NCBI GenBank assembly: GCA_903871865.1
Contig: CAIQIL010000493.1
Span: forward strand, 1-9,292
From: an uncultured Burkholderiales bacterium
GTDB taxonomy: Bacteria > Pseudomonadota > Gammaproteobacteria > Burkholderiales > Burkholderiaceae_C
Direction of reading: 5' to 3'
DNA: 9,292 nucleotides
Positions 1 through 6,010 of this stretch are shown here, in pieces. The notes under the pieces are model-generated. The model saw nothing but the letters and a program-made list of their open reading frames with translations. It searched no databases and was not told the origin of the DNA. Position 1 is the first letter of the stretch. Each line of letters begins with the position of its first letter. Position numbers and translations under genes: made by a program.

Positions 1-117
1 CCCCAGTTCTATTTCCGTACAACAGATGTGACTGGTTCAGTCACCTTGCCTGAAGGCGTTGAGATGGTTATGCCTGGCGATAACCTTCAGGTTAATGTTG
101 AGTTGCTCGCTCCGATC
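1..117 (+). other. tuf: EF-Tu C-terminal domain fragment (tuf) fused in frame to rplW
   Basis: Open from the first base, the frame begins [12 protein letters not shown] and continues through EMVMPGDN to LLAPI. This is the near-invariant motif of domain III of elongation factor Tu (roughly residues 330-365 of a ~395-residue protein), not L23 sequence. After the shared LAPI (106-117) the reading becomes L23 (ISEKAT...) instead of the EF-Tu ending (AMEEGLRFAIREGG...), so about the last 27 EF-Tu residues are missing. By hand count 20 of 39 codons here end in G or C, against 31 of the next 39, and codons such as tca, aca, ctt, aat and gat are frequent. The fragment therefore probably has a different origin from the rest of the window. 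An assembly join is the simplest explanation; a real tuf/rplW recombination is possible. Confidence 0.85.
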
Positions 118-375
118 ATCTCGGAAAAGGCCACCGCTGCCGCTGAAGAGCGCGGCCAAGTGCTGTTCAAGGTGCTGCGCGACGCCACCAAGCCCGAGAT
201 CAAGGCCGCTGTTGAGCTGCTGTTCAAGGTCGAAGTGAAGTCGGTGCAAGTCCTGAACCAGAAGGGCAAGACCAAGCGTTTCGGTGGCCGTACAGGTCGC
301 CGTGACCACGCCAAGAAGGCCTTCGTGTCTCTGGCGGCTGGTCAAGAGCTGAACTTCTCCGGGGAGGCTGCGTAA
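1..375 (+). CDS. rplW: 50S ribosomal protein L23 (5' end replaced by EF-Tu sequence)
   Basis: L23 binds 23S rRNA domain III beside the polypeptide exit tunnel and docks trigger factor and SRP. Genuine L23 sequence runs from about position 106 to the stop at 373-375. It carries SEKAT near the normal N-terminus, the central [17 protein letters not shown] helix region, FKVEV, the [15 protein letters not shown] loop and the C-terminal [12 protein letters not shown]. Family members begin about 15-20 residues before SEKAT with a Met-initiated segment ending in LVAPI. Here that segment is EF-Tu sequence, so no native start or Shine-Dalgarno is visible; the GTG at 28 lies inside the EF-Tu part and is unlikely to be a start. 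The gene ends 2 bp before rplB and supplies its ribosome binding site (ggggagg, 361-367). The upstream S10-operon genes rpsJ, rplC and rplD are absent from the window. Confidence 0.85.
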   Translation, partial: PQFYFRTTDVTGSVTLPEGVEMVMPGDNLQVNVELLAPIISEKATAAAEERGQVLFKVLRDATKPEIKAAVELLFKVEVKSVQVLNQKGKTKRFGGRTGRRDHAKKAFVSLAAGQELNFSGEAA

Positions 376-377
376 TC

Positions 378-1202
378 ATGGCCGTCGTCAAAATCAAACC
401 GACTTCGCCTGGCCGCCGTGGCGTGGTCAAGGTCGTGCACAAGCACCTGCACAAGGGTGCCCCGCACGCTGCCCTGGTGGAACCCCAGAAGCAGAACTCT
501 GGCCGCAACAACAACGGTCACATCACGGTTCGCCACAAGGGCGGTGGTCACAAGCACCACTACCGCGTGGTGGACTTCGTGCGCAACAAGGACGGCATCC
601 CCGCCAAGGTTGAGCGCATCGAGTACGACCCCAACCGCACGGCCCACATCGCTCTGGTGTGCTACGCCGACGGTGAGCGTCGCTACATCATCGCTCCGCG
701 CGGCCTGGAAGCCGGTGCCACCATCCTGTCGGGCTCGGAAGCGCCCATCAAGGCTGGCAACACCCTGCCGATCCGCAACATCCCCGTGGGTTCGACCATC
801 CACTGCATCGAGATGATGCCTGGCAAGGGCGCGCAAATCGCCCGCTCGGCTGGCACCTCCGCTGTTCTGATGGCCCGCGAAGGCACCTACGCTCAGGTCC
901 GCCTGCGCTCGGGTGAAGTGCGTCGCATCCACATCGAATGCCGCGCCACTCTGGGTGAAGTGAGCAACGAAGAGCACAGCCTGCGTCAGTACGGCAAGGC
1001 CGGCGCGATCCGCTGGAAGGGCATCCGCCCGACCGTCCGCGGTACTGCCATGAACCCGGTTGACCACCCGCACGGTGGTGGTGAAGGCCGTACGGGTGAA
1101 GGTCAGGTTCCTGTGTCGCCGTGGAACACGCCGACGAAGGGCTACCGCACCCGCAACAACAAGCGCACGCAGACGTTCATCGTCTCGCGTCGCAAAAAGT
1201 AA
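378..1202 (+). CDS. rplB: 50S ribosomal protein L2
   Basis: L2 is a primary 23S rRNA binding protein needed for subunit association and peptidyl transferase centre assembly. The product is 274 residues, against 273 in E. coli. It opens with [17 protein letters not shown] and carries the conserved RNA-binding region ([12 protein letters not shown], about residues 53-64). Near the C-terminus is the signature [14 protein letters not shown], which includes the universally conserved histidine of the peptidyl-transferase region. The basic tail [17 protein letters not shown] is intact. The start is set by ggggagg at 361-367, inside the end of rplW, 10 bp before the ATG. The stop is followed 13 bp later by rpsS. 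No anomalies were seen. Confidence 0.98.
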   Translation: MAVVKIKPTSPGRRGVVKVVHKHLHKGAPHAALVEPQKQNSGRNNNGHITVRHKGGGHKHHYRVVDFVRNKDGIPAKVERIEYDPNRTAHIALVCYADGERRYIIAPRGLEAGATILSGSEAPIKAGNTLPIRNIPVGSTIHCIEMMPGKGAQIARSAGTSAVLMAREGTYAQVRLRSGEVRRIHIECRATLGEVSNEEHSLRQYGKAGAIRWKGIRPTVRGTAMNPVDHPHGGGEGRTGEGQVPVSPWNTPTKGYRTRNNKRTQTFIVSRRKK

Positions 1203-1215
1203 GGGGTAGGCTGAA

Positions 1216-1491
1216 ATGGCTCGTTCTCTGAAAAAAGGTCCCTTCGTGGACCACCACCTGATGGCCAAGGTCGAGAAGGCTGTGTCCACCAAGGACAAGA
1301 AGCCCGTCAAGACCTGGTCGCGTCGCTCGACCATCCTGCCTGAGTTCATCGGCCTGACCATTGCTGTGCACAACGGCAAGCAGCACGTGCCCGTGTACAT
1401 CCAGGACCAAATGGTTGGCCACAAGCTCGGCGAATTCGCTCTGACCCGCACGTTCAAGGGTCACCCGGGCGATAAAAAAGCCAAGAAATAA
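1216..1491 (+). CDS. rpsS: 30S ribosomal protein S19
   Basis: S19 sits in the 30S head with S13, contacts 16S rRNA helix 42 and takes part in bridges to the large subunit. The 91-residue protein begins [15 protein letters not shown], the standard S19 N-terminus. It contains the conserved [14 protein letters not shown] (about residues 34-47) and the C-terminal [21 protein letters not shown], with a short Lys-rich tail. Length matches the family (about 91-93). An aaggggtagg Shine-Dalgarno stretch just downstream of the rplB stop precedes the ATG. The gene lies 12 bp ahead of rplV in standard S10-operon order. Confidence 0.98.
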   Translation: MARSLKKGPFVDHHLMAKVEKAVSTKDKKPVKTWSRRSTILPEFIGLTIAVHNGKQHVPVYIQDQMVGHKLGEFALTRTFKGHPGDKKAKK

Positions 1492-1503
1492 GGAGCAGCT
1501 GCG

Positions 1504-1833
1504 ATGGAAACGAAAGCAATCGTTCGCGGCGTTCGCCTGTCGGTCGACAAGGGTCGACTGGTGGCCGATCTCATCCGTGGCAAGAAGGTCGATCAGGCCC
1601 TCAACATCCTGACGTTCACACAGAAGAAGGCTGCCGGCATCGTCCGCAAGGCGCTGGAATCTGCGATCGCCAACGCCGAACACAATGACGGCGCTGACAT
1701 CGACGAACTGAAGGTCAAGACCATTTATGTGGAGCAAGGCCCCACGCTGAAGCGTTTCACCGCACGGGCCAAGGGCCGCGGCAACCGCATCAGCAAGCCG
1801 ACTTGCCACATTTATGTGACCGTGGGCAACTAA
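1504..1833 (+). CDS. rplV: 50S ribosomal protein L22
   Basis: L22 contacts all 23S rRNA domains, and its long beta-hairpin lines the exit tunnel near the macrolide-binding site. The 109-residue protein has the family landmarks: [26 protein letters not shown] region at residues ~11-36, a central helix with [13 protein letters not shown], and the hairpin [24 protein letters not shown] (about residues 76-99). The tip is intact, with none of the small deletions known from macrolide-resistant mutants. An aaggagcag Shine-Dalgarno lies at 1490-1498. The gene is followed 13 bp later by rpsC. Confidence 0.98.
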   Translation: METKAIVRGVRLSVDKGRLVADLIRGKKVDQALNILTFTQKKAAGIVRKALESAIANAEHNDGADIDELKVKTIYVEQGPTLKRFTARAKGRGNRISKPTCHIYVTVGN

Positions 1834-1846
1834 GCAGAGGCTGACT

Positions 1847-2728
1847 ATGGGACAGAAAATCCACCCAACCGGCTTCCGCTTGGCCGTCACCCGCAACTGG
1901 GCATCGCGTTGGTATGCATCCAACCGCAACTTTGCCTCGATGCTGGCTGAAGACCTGGAAGTCCGCGCATTCCTGAAGAAGAAGCTCAAGAACGCGGCTG
2001 TGTCGCGCATCTTGATCGAGCGCCCCGCCAAGAGCGCCCGCATCACCATTTTCTCGGCTCGTCCGGGCGTGGTGATCGGCAAGAAGGGCGAGGACATCGA
2101 GAACCTGAAGCTCGAACTGGCCAAGCGCCTGAATTGCCCGGTCTCCGTGAACATCGAAGAAGTGCGCAAGCCTGAAGTCGATGCTCAGTTGATCGCCGAT
2201 TCGATCACGCAGCAGCTGGAAAAGCGCATCATGTTCCGCCGCGCCATGAAGCGCGCCATGCAGAACGCCATGCGTCTGGGTGCCCAAGGCATCAAGATCA
2301 TGTCTGCTGGCCGTCTGAACGGCATCGAAATCGCTCGCACCGAGTGGTATCGCGAAGGCCGCGTGCCTCTGCACACCCTGAAGGCTGACATCGACTATGG
2401 CTTCTCCGAAGCCCACACCACCTACGGTGTGATCGGTGTGAAGGTCTGGGTCTACCGTGGCGACCGCTTGGCCAATGGCGAAGCCCCGGTGCTCAAGGGT
2501 GGCGACGATCGTGAAGACGACCGCCGCAACCGCCGTGGCCCCCGCAACGACCGCCCTGGTGACCGTCGTGGTCCCGGTGCCGGCCGTGGTGGCCCGGGTC
2601 GTGGCGCCCCGCGTGCTGACGCTGCGCCGTCCGACGGCAGCGACAAGCCTGCAGTGGCCGCCCCCGGTGCTGGTGATGCCAAGCGCGTTCGCAAGGCAGC
2701 ACCTGCTGCCGAAGCGAAAGGAGAATAA
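1847..2728 (+). CDS. rpsC: 30S ribosomal protein S3 with long Arg/Gly/Pro-rich C-terminal tail
   Basis: S3 helps form the mRNA entry tunnel of the 30S head and the ribosomal helicase activity. Residues 1-~208 are ordinary S3: [12 protein letters not shown] start, the KH domain with its GxxG loop (G78-K-K-G81, in [13 protein letters not shown]), and the C-terminal domain with [44 protein letters not shown] and [13 protein letters not shown]. The protein then extends to 293 residues, about 60 more than E. coli S3 (233). The extension is low complexity: acidic/arginine-rich (about 219-232), RG/GP-rich (about 240-257), then Ala/Pro/Lys-rich. Burkholderiales S3 proteins commonly have longer tails, so I read this as a real variable tail, not a frameshift. 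The rplP Shine-Dalgarno (aaaggag) lies inside the last codons. Confidence 0.97.
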   Translation: MGQKIHPTGFRLAVTRNWASRWYASNRNFASMLAEDLEVRAFLKKKLKNAAVSRILIERPAKSARITIFSARPGVVIGKKGEDIENLKLELAKRLNCPVSVNIEEVRKPEVDAQLIADSITQQLEKRIMFRRAMKRAMQNAMRLGAQGIKIMSAGRLNGIEIARTEWYREGRVPLHTLKADIDYGFSEAHTTYGVIGVKVWVYRGDRLANGEAPVLKGGDDREDDRRNRRGPRNDRPGDRRGPGAGRGGPGRGAPRADAAPSDGSDKPAVAAPGAGDAKRVRKAAPAAEAKGE

Positions 2729-2730
2729 AC

Positions 2731-3147
2731 ATGCTGCAACCTAATCGTCGCAAGTTCCGCAAGGAACACAAGGGCCGCAACACTGGCGTGGCAACACGCG
2801 GTGCTGACGTGTCGTTCGGCGACTTCGGCCTGAAGGCAACCGAGCGCGGTCGCCTGACGGCTCGCCAGATCGAAGCTGCTCGTCGTGCCATTTCGCGTCA
2901 CGTCAAGCGTGGTGGTCGCATCTTCATCCGGATCTTCCCGGACAAGCCGATCTCCAAGAAGCCAGCCGAAGTCCGCATGGGCAACGGCAAGGGTAGCGTT
3001 GAGTACTACGTCGCGGAGATCACTCCGGGCAAGGTCCTCTACGAGATCCAGGGCGTGCCCGAACAACTCGCCCGCGAGGCGTTCACGCTGGCTGCTGCAA
3101 AGCTGCCACTGAGCACCACCTTCGTTGGCCGCCAGTTCGGCATCTGA
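2731..3147 (+). CDS. rplP: 50S ribosomal protein L16
   Basis: L16 organises the 25S/38S rRNA region of the A-site side of the large subunit and contacts A-site tRNA. The 138-residue protein begins [19 protein letters not shown] and has the conserved [23 protein letters not shown] segment split over residues ~29-51. It also has [22 protein letters not shown] (about 67-88). R82 corresponds to the E. coli arginine (R81) that the oxygenase RoxA/YcfD hydroxylates; whether it is modified here cannot be seen. Length is normal. The gene starts 2 bp after the rpsC stop, with aaaggag at about 2717-2723, which suggests tight translational coupling. Confidence 0.98.
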   Translation: MLQPNRRKFRKEHKGRNTGVATRGADVSFGDFGLKATERGRLTARQIEAARRAISRHVKRGGRIFIRIFPDKPISKKPAEVRMGNGKGSVEYYVAEITPGKVLYEIQGVPEQLAREAFTLAAAKLPLSTTFVGRQFGI

Positions 3148-3168
3148 TCAACGCGCAAGGAGAAAGAC

Positions 3169-3372
3169 ATGGCGAAAGCCTCTGAATTGCGCGCCAAAGA
3201 TGTGGCCGCACTGGAATCTGAAATCAAGGACCTGCTGAAGTCGCACTTCAACCTGCGCATGCAGCGTGCCACCCAGCAGCTCAACGACCACTCGGTGCTG
3301 AAGAAGACCCGTCGCGACATCGCTCGTGCCCGGACGATTCTGACCGAGAAGAAGCAAGGAGCCGCCAAATGA
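3169..3372 (+). CDS. rpmC: 50S ribosomal protein L29
   Basis: L29 is a small two-helix protein beside L23 at the exit-tunnel mouth. The 67-residue product starts [21 protein letters not shown] and shows the typical heptad-like helices with [18 protein letters not shown] and the signature [17 protein letters not shown]. The start is supported by aaggag at 3157-3162, 6 bp upstream of the ATG. The stop codon overlaps the rpsQ start as ATGA (3369-3372), indicating coupled translation. Length fits the family (60-70). Confidence 0.97.
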   Translation: MAKASELRAKDVAALESEIKDLLKSHFNLRMQRATQQLNDHSVLKKTRRDIARARTILTEKKQGAAK

Positions 3373-3650
3373 CGGAAGCTCAAACCCAACCCAAGGCCAA
3401 GGTCGTTCGCAGCCTGGTCGGCAAGGTCGTATCTGACGCCCGCGCCAAGACCGTGACCGTGCTGGTCGAGCGTCGTGTCAAGCACGAGCTCTACGGCAAG
3501 ATCGTGGGCAAGTCGAGCAAGTACCACGCTCACGACGAGAACAACGAGTTCAAGATCGGTGACGTGGTCGAGATCAGCGAAAGCCGCCCCCTGTCGAAGA
3601 CCAAGAACTGGGTCGTGACCCGTCTGGTTGAGAAGGCACAGGCCGCCTGA
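3369..3650 (+). CDS. rpsQ: 30S ribosomal protein S17
   Basis: S17 is an OB-fold primary binder of 16S rRNA, needed early in 30S assembly. The 93-residue protein has a short polar N-terminal extension ([11 protein letters not shown]) before the OB-fold. The fold shows [29 protein letters not shown] in pieces, then [19 protein letters not shown] and [13 protein letters not shown], all standard S17 landmarks. The N-terminal extension accounts for the length over the ~84-residue E. coli protein. Translation starts on the ATG overlapping the rpmC stop. This is the last gene of the operon here: a terminator follows and rplN does not. Confidence 0.98.
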   Translation: MTEAQTQPKAKVVRSLVGKVVSDARAKTVTVLVERRVKHELYGKIVGKSSKYHAHDENNEFKIGDVVEISESRPLSKTKNWVVTRLVEKAQAA

Positions 3651-3725
3651 TCTTCGTGATCTGCGGTGGCAGCGATGCCATCGCCACGGCGGGTGCGGGG
3701 TCAAAGCCGCATCCGACCGTTTGCC

Positions 3726-3760
3726 AAACCGGCGCCCAGTCATACTGGCGCCGGTTTTTT
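3726..3760 (+). terminator. Intrinsic terminator of the S10 operon
   Basis: AAACCGGCGCC (3726-3736) pairs perfectly with GGCGCCGGTTT (3747-3757). After a bulged C at 3737, AGT/ACT pairs further around a 3-nt loop. A run of six T (3755-3760) follows, and the next stretch is very T-rich (cttgtcttttctttt). It lies 75 bp after the rpsQ stop, with no open frame of note between them (3651-3725), so it should end the ribosomal transcript. Confidence 0.93.
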
Positions 3761-3798
3761 CTTGTCTTTTCTTTTGTATCCACCCCGAGGAGTTCCAG

Positions 3799-4305
3799 AT
3801 GATCAAGATCGGTGACAAGCTGCCCGCAGGCACGTTGTTCGAGTACGTCGACGTGGAAGGCAATGGCTGCAGCCTGGGCCCCAACCCATTCGACATCGCC
3901 GAAAGCACCGCTGGCAAGACCATCGCGATCTTCGGCTTGCCGGGCGCGTTCACGCCGACCTGCTCGGCCAAGCATGCACCGGGCTACATCGACCACGCAG
4001 CGCAGTTCAAGGCCGCGGGTGTGGACGAGATCTGGTGCGTGTCGGTCAACGATGCCTTCGTGATGGGCGCCTGGGGCCGCGAGCTCAAGGCCGCTGGCAA
4101 GGTGCGCATGATGGCCGATGGCAGTGCCGCCTTCGCCAAGGCCACGGGCCTGACGCTGGACCTGACGGACAAGGGCCTGGGCTTGCGTTCGGGCCGCTAT
4201 TCCTTGCTGGTCAAGGATGGTGTGGTCACGCAGCTGAACAACGAAAACGGTGGCGGCTTCGCGGTCAGCGACGCCGAGACCCTGCTCAAGCAGGCACAAG
4301 GCTGA
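3799..4305 (+). CDS. Peroxiredoxin of the Prx5 (AhpE-distinct, redoxin) family
   Basis: This is predicted to be a cytosolic thiol peroxidase reducing H2O2 and organic hydroperoxides, probably with glutathione/glutaredoxin or thioredoxin as reductant. The 168-residue protein carries the Prx5 active-site loop LPGAFTPTCSAKH (about residues 47-59), with the peroxidatic cysteine at C55 and the supporting Thr at T52. RSGRYSLLVKDG (about 130-141) supplies the conserved arginine. Other cysteines are C24 and C80 (IWCVSVND), so a resolving cysteine is not obvious and a 1-Cys mechanism is possible. I chose the ATG at 3799 because cgaggag (3786-3792) sits at normal distance and MIKIGDKLPAGTLFE is the family N-terminus; the open frame upstream runs back through the terminator. 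The gene begins 38 bp after the S10 terminator T-run and converges on the cysteine-cluster gene, 3 bp between stops. Confidence 0.95.
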   Translation: MIKIGDKLPAGTLFEYVDVEGNGCSLGPNPFDIAESTAGKTIAIFGLPGAFTPTCSAKHAPGYIDHAAQFKAAGVDEIWCVSVNDAFVMGAWGRELKAAGKVRMMADGSAAFAKATGLTLDLTDKGLGLRSGRYSLLVKDGVVTQLNNENGGGFAVSDAETLLKQAQG

Positions 4306-4308
4306 CCG

Positions 4309-4605
4309 TCAGCTGATGCCGTGGTACGCGCGTGCCTTCAGGCACTGCGCATCGCCCACTTGAACCTCGTGACAGGTGGAGGGGCGCTGTGCATAGATGG
4401 CACAGCCCACCGACACGCCGACCTCGCCTTGCAGTGCCGCGCAATGCGGTGTGCCCGACGAGGTGCCGCGCATGCAGCGCAGGTGAGGTGTCAGGGGCTC
4501 GGTGAGTTCAACGGGCACATGGCCGCCGGGGGCATCGTTGCCTTCTGCCCAGTAAAACGAGACGCGGTAGTGGGCGCAGCAGGCGCCGCAGCGTTGGCAG
4601 TCCAT
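4309..4605 (-). CDS. YkgJ-family cysteine cluster protein (putative Zn/Fe-chelating)
   Basis: The function of this family is not established; it is described as a putative zinc- or iron-chelating domain. The 98-residue protein opens MDCQRCGACC, the CxxCxxCC cluster diagnostic for the family. Further cysteines are at 44, 55, 68, 78 and 88, including GCAIYAQRPSTCHE (67-80), which matches the usual C-terminal CxxYxxRPxxC element. Nine cysteines in 98 residues with no signal peptide suggest a cytosolic metal or cluster binder. No strong Shine-Dalgarno precedes the ATG, and the frame stays open some way upstream, so an earlier non-ATG start cannot be excluded. It is transcribed away from the aroG leader and its promoter should lie in 4606-4718, but I see none convincing. 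Confidence 0.88.
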   Translation of the reverse strand: MDCQRCGACCAHYRVSFYWAEGNDAPGGHVPVELTEPLTPHLRCMRGTSSGTPHCAALQGEVGVSVGCAIYAQRPSTCHEVQVGDAQCLKARAYHGIS

Positions 4606-4681
4606 GCGGGTCAGGTGTGTCAGGCGGGTGAGCGGAACCCAGGGGATGGGCGGGTCGAAAGTTTAGCCGCGACCGCAGCGC

Positions 4682-4711
4682 TTGTGCCTTGTCTTGTGGC
4701 CATGCTACATT
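4682..4711 (+). promoter_or_regulatory. Candidate extended -10 promoter for the aroG leader
   Basis: TGC followed by TACATT (4703-4711) is an extended -10 element (TGn plus TAnnnT) on the + strand. A weak -35 candidate, TTGTGC, lies at 4682-4687 with an 18-bp spacer. Initiation 7-8 nt downstream of the -10 would fall at or next to the A of the leader-peptide ATG (4719). The match is by eye. Its position immediately before the leader frame is the main support. Confidence 0.5.
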
Positions 4712-4718
4712 TGTGCGC

Positions 4719-4793
4719 ATGAGCACGGTCCGCTTTTACTTTTGGCACTTTCACCTCCCGCCCCACACCGGCGCAGGAGTGGCGAACTGCTGA
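4719..4793 (+). CDS. aroG attenuation leader peptide (24 aa, aromatic-rich)
   Basis: This 24-codon frame runs from ATG 4719 to TGA 4791-4793 and was read directly from the sequence. It encodes MSTVR, then F6-Y7-F8-W9-H10-F11, then H12-L-P-P-H and a Gly/Ala-rich end NC. Five of six consecutive codons (4734-4751) specify Phe, Tyr or Trp. The frame sits 86 bp upstream of the DAHP synthase start and 19 bp before a strong intrinsic terminator. This is the layout of amino-acid-sensing leader peptides (compare the Phe-rich pheA leader of E. coli). Ribosome stalling on these codons when aromatic aminoacyl-tRNA is scarce would favour readthrough into aroG. There is no Shine-Dalgarno before the ATG, and the promoter spacing points to leaderless initiation. 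The short frame 4703-4723 (M-L-H-L-C-A) overlaps it but has no such context. Confidence 0.82.
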   Translation: MSTVRFYFWHFHLPPHTGAGVANC

Positions 4794-4822
4794 GCAGACC
4801 CACCCGATCCTGAAACCGCCGG
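4768..4822 (+). promoter_or_regulatory. Candidate antiterminator pairing of the aroG attenuator
   Basis: CCGGCG (4768-4773), within the leader coding region, is perfectly complementary to CGCCGG (4817-4822), which is most of the 5' arm of the terminator stem. The two pairings exclude each other. A ribosome stalled on the aromatic codons (4734-4751) would leave 4768-4773 free to pair, whereas one at the stop codon (4791-4793) would cover it. A short hairpin CTGC-TGA-GCAG (4787-4797) at the stop is a possible additional element. Only six base pairs are evident, so this part of the model is tentative. Confidence 0.4.
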
Positions 4823-4846
4823 CAAGCAGCCCGGCGGTTTTTTTTT
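4813..4846 (+). terminator. Intrinsic terminator / attenuator upstream of aroG
   Basis: AAACCGCCGG (4813-4822) pairs perfectly with CCGGCGGTTT (4831-4840) around the 8-nt loop caagcagc. A run of nine T (4838-4846) overlaps the stem base. The only + strand frame it could terminate is the leader peptide ending at 4793. It lies 32 bp before the aroG ATG, so it acts inside the aroG transcript and is best read as a conditional attenuator. Confidence 0.9.
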
Positions 4847-4878
4847 GCCCAGTTTTTCCAGCCCACACAGGACCGCAC

Positions 4879-5997
4879 ATGAGCACCAACACCAGCGCCG
4901 CACAAGGGTGGATCCCGCCCGCAGACAAGACCTCGCAGACCGACGACGAGCGCATCCGCAACGTCACGCCACTGCCCCCGCCTGAGCACCTCATCCGCTT
5001 CTTCCCCGTGGGCGGCACGCCGGCCGAGGCCCTGATCTCGCGCACCCGCAAGAACATCCGCAAGATCATGCACGGCAAGGACGACCGCCTGCTGGTCATC
5101 ATCGGCCCTTGCTCCATCCACGATCCGGCCGCGGCCATCGAATACGCCCGCAAGCTGCTGGCGCAGCGCGAGAAGTTCGCCGACACGCTGGAAGTCGTCA
5201 TGCGCGTGTACTTCGAGAAGCCCCGCACGACCGTGGGCTGGAAGGGCCTGATCAACGACCCCTACCTCGACGAGTCCTACAAGATCGACGAGGGCCTGCG
5301 CATGGCCCGTCACCTGCTGCTGGAAATCAACCGCCTGGGCGTGCCTGCCGGCAGCGAGTTCCTCGACACGATCAGCCCGCAGTACATCGGTGACCTGATC
5401 AGCTGGGGCGCCATCGGTGCGCGCACCACGGAAAGCCAGGTGCACCGCGAGCTGGCCTCGGGCCTGAGCGCGCCCATCGGCTTCAAGAACGGCACCGACG
5501 GCAACATCAAGATCGCCACCGACGCCATCCAGGCGGCATCGCGTTCGCACCACTTCCTGTCGGTGCACAAGAACGGTCAGGTCGCCATCGTGGACACGGC
5601 TGGCAACCCCGACTGCCACGTCATCCTGCGCGGTGGCAAGGCCCCGAACTACGACGCCGAGAGCGTGGCCGCGGCCTGCAAGGACCTGGACGCTGCCAAG
5701 CTGCCAACCTCGCTGATGGTGGACTTCAGCCACGCCAACAGCTCCAAGCAGCACGAGCGCCAGGTGGTGGTGGCCCAGGACATCGCCGCGCAAGTGGCCG
5801 GTGGCTCGACCCAGGTGTTCGGCGTGATGGTGGAAAGCCACCTGTGCGCTGGCGCCCAGAAGTTCACGCCGGGCAAGGACGACCCGTCCAAGCTGACCTA
5901 TGGCCAGTCCATCACCGATGCCTGCATCGGTTGGGACGATTCCGAGCAGGTGTTGCAGATCCTGTCGGACGCGGTGAAGGCGCGCCGCGCACGCTGA
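4879..5997 (+). CDS. aroG: 3-deoxy-7-phosphoheptulonate (DAHP) synthase, type I, AroG-like
   Basis: The enzyme condenses phosphoenolpyruvate with erythrose 4-phosphate, the first step of the shikimate pathway, in the cytosol. The 372-residue protein is a full-length type I enzyme. Metal ligands align as C78 (IGPCSIHD), H285 (DFSHANSSK), E319 (MVESHL) and D347 (SITDACIGW). Substrate-binding signatures are MRVYFEKPRTTVGWKG (108-123), GARTTESQVHRE and GFKNGTDG (K203). The effector pocket of E. coli Phe-sensitive AroG also aligns: D163, P167, Q168, L196, S197, F226, S228. The N-terminal DDERI (22-26) resembles AroG DDLRI, not the AroF N-terminus. Phe feedback is therefore the better guess, although T164 replaces the AroG methionine. 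The start is supported by AGGA at 4869-4872, 6 bp before the ATG. It lies downstream of the aromatic leader peptide and attenuator. Confidence 0.96.
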   Translation: MSTNTSAAQGWIPPADKTSQTDDERIRNVTPLPPPEHLIRFFPVGGTPAEALISRTRKNIRKIMHGKDDRLLVIIGPCSIHDPAAAIEYARKLLAQREKFADTLEVVMRVYFEKPRTTVGWKGLINDPYLDESYKIDEGLRMARHLLLEINRLGVPAGSEFLDTISPQYIGDLISWGAIGARTTESQVHRELASGLSAPIGFKNGTDGNIKIATDAIQAASRSHHFLSVHKNGQVAIVDTAGNPDCHVILRGGKAPNYDAESVAAACKDLDAAKLPTSLMVDFSHANSSKQHERQVVVAQDIAAQVAGGSTQVFGVMVESHLCAGAQKFTPGKDDPSKLTYGQSITDACIGWDDSEQVLQILSDAVKARRAR

Positions 5998-6010
5998 GGG
6001 TGCGTTGAAC

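Noticed and set aside
342..1457. A 371-codon minus-strand frame opposite rplB and rpsS
   Set aside because: It is fully antisense to two essential ribosomal genes in canonical operon order, with no domain resemblance.
3664..3685. A dyad around CGATGCCATCG between rpsQ and the terminator
   Set aside because: The loop would be too small for a stable hairpin and there is no T-run. It is probably incidental in GC-rich spacer DNA.
3628..3798. An N-terminal extension of the peroxiredoxin frame upstream of ATG 3799
   Set aside because: The extension would cross the S10 terminator and overlap rpsQ. The ATG at 3799 has a Shine-Dalgarno and gives the family N-terminus.
4606..4680. A possible minus-strand -10 (TAAACT, complement of 4660-4665) for the cysteine-cluster gene
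   Set aside because: There is no convincing -35 at proper spacing in a GC-rich region, so support is too weak to list as a feature.
4321..4722. A 133-codon plus-strand frame opposite the cysteine-cluster gene
   Set aside because: It is antisense to a protein with a diagnostic CxxCxxCC motif, has no Shine-Dalgarno or recognisable domain, and runs through the promoter region.
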